This document shows positions 63,341 through 64,000 of a DNA stretch of 64,000 bases, one piece after another; within the stretch, counting starts at the first letter, position 1, and the number at the start of each line of letters is the position of its first letter. Under the pieces are notes generated by a model, which saw nothing but the letters and a program-made list of their open reading frames with translations, was not told where the DNA came from and searched no databases. The position numbers and the translations under genes are program-made. The stretch spans positions 349,360-413,359 of the forward strand of contig NZ_QLLN01000001.1 of NCBI RefSeq assembly GCF_003259375.1. The letters are read 5' to 3'. The DNA comes from Arenibacter echinorum. Lineage in GTDB: Bacteria > Bacteroidota > Bacteroidia > Flavobacteriales > Flavobacteriaceae.

Positions 63341-63370
63341 AAAGATGGCTATGTTAAAGATGGCTATGTT
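63341..63370. repeat. 15-bp tandem repeat, two exact copies
   Basis: AAAGATGGCTATGTT occurs twice in a row directly after the lon terminator. It has no evident function and may be a replication slippage duplication. Confidence 0.7.
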
Positions 63371-63470
63371 TAGGTAATTAGAGTTTCAGCAAGATAGGAA
63401 TGTTGTCTGGGATTCAAAATTTGTAAGCTTTCCCTTGTCTAACTGTTAATATTTAGGCTTGTCGATGTGC

Positions 63471-63478
63471 TACATTTG
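63471..63478 (+). promoter_or_regulatory. -7 box (TACATTTG) upstream of cmk
   Basis: TACATTTG is an exact TAnnTTTG match 25 nt before the cmk ATG. No clear -33 TTTG. Confidence 0.5.
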
Positions 63479-63503
63479 AGCAATTCTTATTATTTTTAAG
63501 CCC

Positions 63504-64000
63504 ATGGGAAAGATTACAATTGCAATAGATGGATATTCATCTACAGGAAAAAGTACTATCGCCAAACAATTAGCGAAGGCATTGGATTATGTTTACGTAG
63601 ATACAGGGGCCATGTACAGGGCGGTAACGCTTTTTGCTATGCGCGAAGGTTTTATTGGGGGTGAAAAAGACAATCTGGAAGGATTGGTCAATGCCCTTCC
63701 CTCTTTGGATCTTAAATTTGTATACAATAAATCCCTTGGATTTTCTGAAATGTTTTTGAATGGGGAGAATGTGGAGAAGGAAATCCGGACATTGCCGGTT
63801 TCCCAACAAGTTAGTAAGATTGCTACCATTGAGAAAGTTAGGTTAAAATTGGTGGGGATGCAACAGGAAATGGGCAAAAAGAAAGGAATTGTAATGGACG
63901 GTAGGGACATAGGGACCGTGGTCTTTCCCAATGCCGAATTTAAAATTTTTATGACGGCTTCTCCTGAGACTAGAGCGTTTAGAAGATATAAAGAGCTTTT
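63504..64000 (+). CDS. cmk: Cytidylate kinase, 5' part (3' end outside window)
   Basis: The first ~165 residues of a CMP kinase are present, cut by the window edge. Visible marks are the P-loop IAIDGYSSTGKSTIAKQLA, VYVDTGAMYRAVTLFA, MDGRDIGTVVFPNAEFK and RAFRRYKEL. It phosphorylates CMP and dCMP with ATP. The ATG is 25 nt after a -7 box. Confidence 0.95.
   Translation, partial: MGKITIAIDGYSSTGKSTIAKQLAKALDYVYVDTGAMYRAVTLFAMREGFIGGEKDNLEGLVNALPSLDLKFVYNKSLGFSEMFLNGENVEKEIRTLPVSQQVSKIATIEKVRLKLVGMQQEMGKKKGIVMDGRDIGTVVFPNAEFKIFMTASPETRAFRRYKEL

Overview
The window is chromosomal DNA from a member of the Bacteroidota, most likely a marine Flavobacteriaceae. The signs are low GC, a type IX secretion sorting domain (S8 protease at 27.8 kb), BshC of bacillithiol synthesis, a CarboxypepD_reg-like protein, head-GIN/DUF2807 and DUF4097-like proteins, weak Shine-Dalgarno signals, and repeated TAnnTTTG boxes (the Bacteroidota sigma-A -7 element) upstream of start codons. 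Genus cannot be set from sequence alone; an Arenibacter/Maribacter/Zobellia-like relative is only a guess. I saw no rRNA, tRNA, CRISPR array, prophage or intact insertion sequence. About 55 protein genes fill nearly all of the window, two of them cut by the window edges (recQ at the left, cmk at the right).

Layout. 0-12 kb: recQ 3' part, an LD-carboxypeptidase, a CarboxypepD_reg protein, a GNAT-nitrilase fusion, rluF, a GH20 lipoprotein, a DUF1569 protein and an M14 peptidase, almost all on the minus strand. 12-20.9 kb: bshC, a PLP decarboxylase, a PNPOx-like flavoprotein, guaA, then a tight group of a five-LysM/PBP1-fold protein, an OsmC protein and a DUF922 protein. 21-30.4 kb: a TIM-barrel isomerase, DUF3820, pyrG, yidC, and a run mnmA / S8-T9SS protease / nitronate monooxygenase with 1-nt gaps or overlaps. 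30.4-42 kb: TPR protein, DUF2007, YfiM-like protein, then a six-gene minus-strand module (SpoIIM, multi-TM protein, DUF4129-like, DUF4350, MoxR ATPase, DUF58) divergent from RDD and TRIC-type genes. 42-50.8 kb: Nudix, PlsC-type acyltransferase, an ECF sigma factor with a four-TM partner, NDH-2, xerD, aroQ, DUF3817, lpdA, msrB and a collagen-like lipoprotein. 51-57.6 kb: glgB, GH31 alpha-glucosidase, an M48 lipoprotein and an MFS transporter. 57.6-60.6 kb: a second ECF sigma operon with a putative anti-sigma factor and two envelope beta-repeat proteins. 60.8-64 kb: lon and cmk.

Most genes are housekeeping (nucleotide, tRNA, rRNA, cell-wall, redox and glycogen functions). The parts most likely to hold undescribed biology are the MoxR/DUF58/DUF4129/SpoIIM/RDD membrane module, the two ECF sigma loci with unorthodox partners, the LysM-PBP1 fusion, and several non-coding elements: an orphan terminator hairpin upstream of guaA, a terminator-bounded empty segment after yidC, a perfect 38-bp palindrome after lpdA, a GC-rich non-coding stretch at 3.83-4.08 kb, and a repeat just upstream of lon. 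None of these has been tested here by database search; names rest on recognised motifs and family knowledge.
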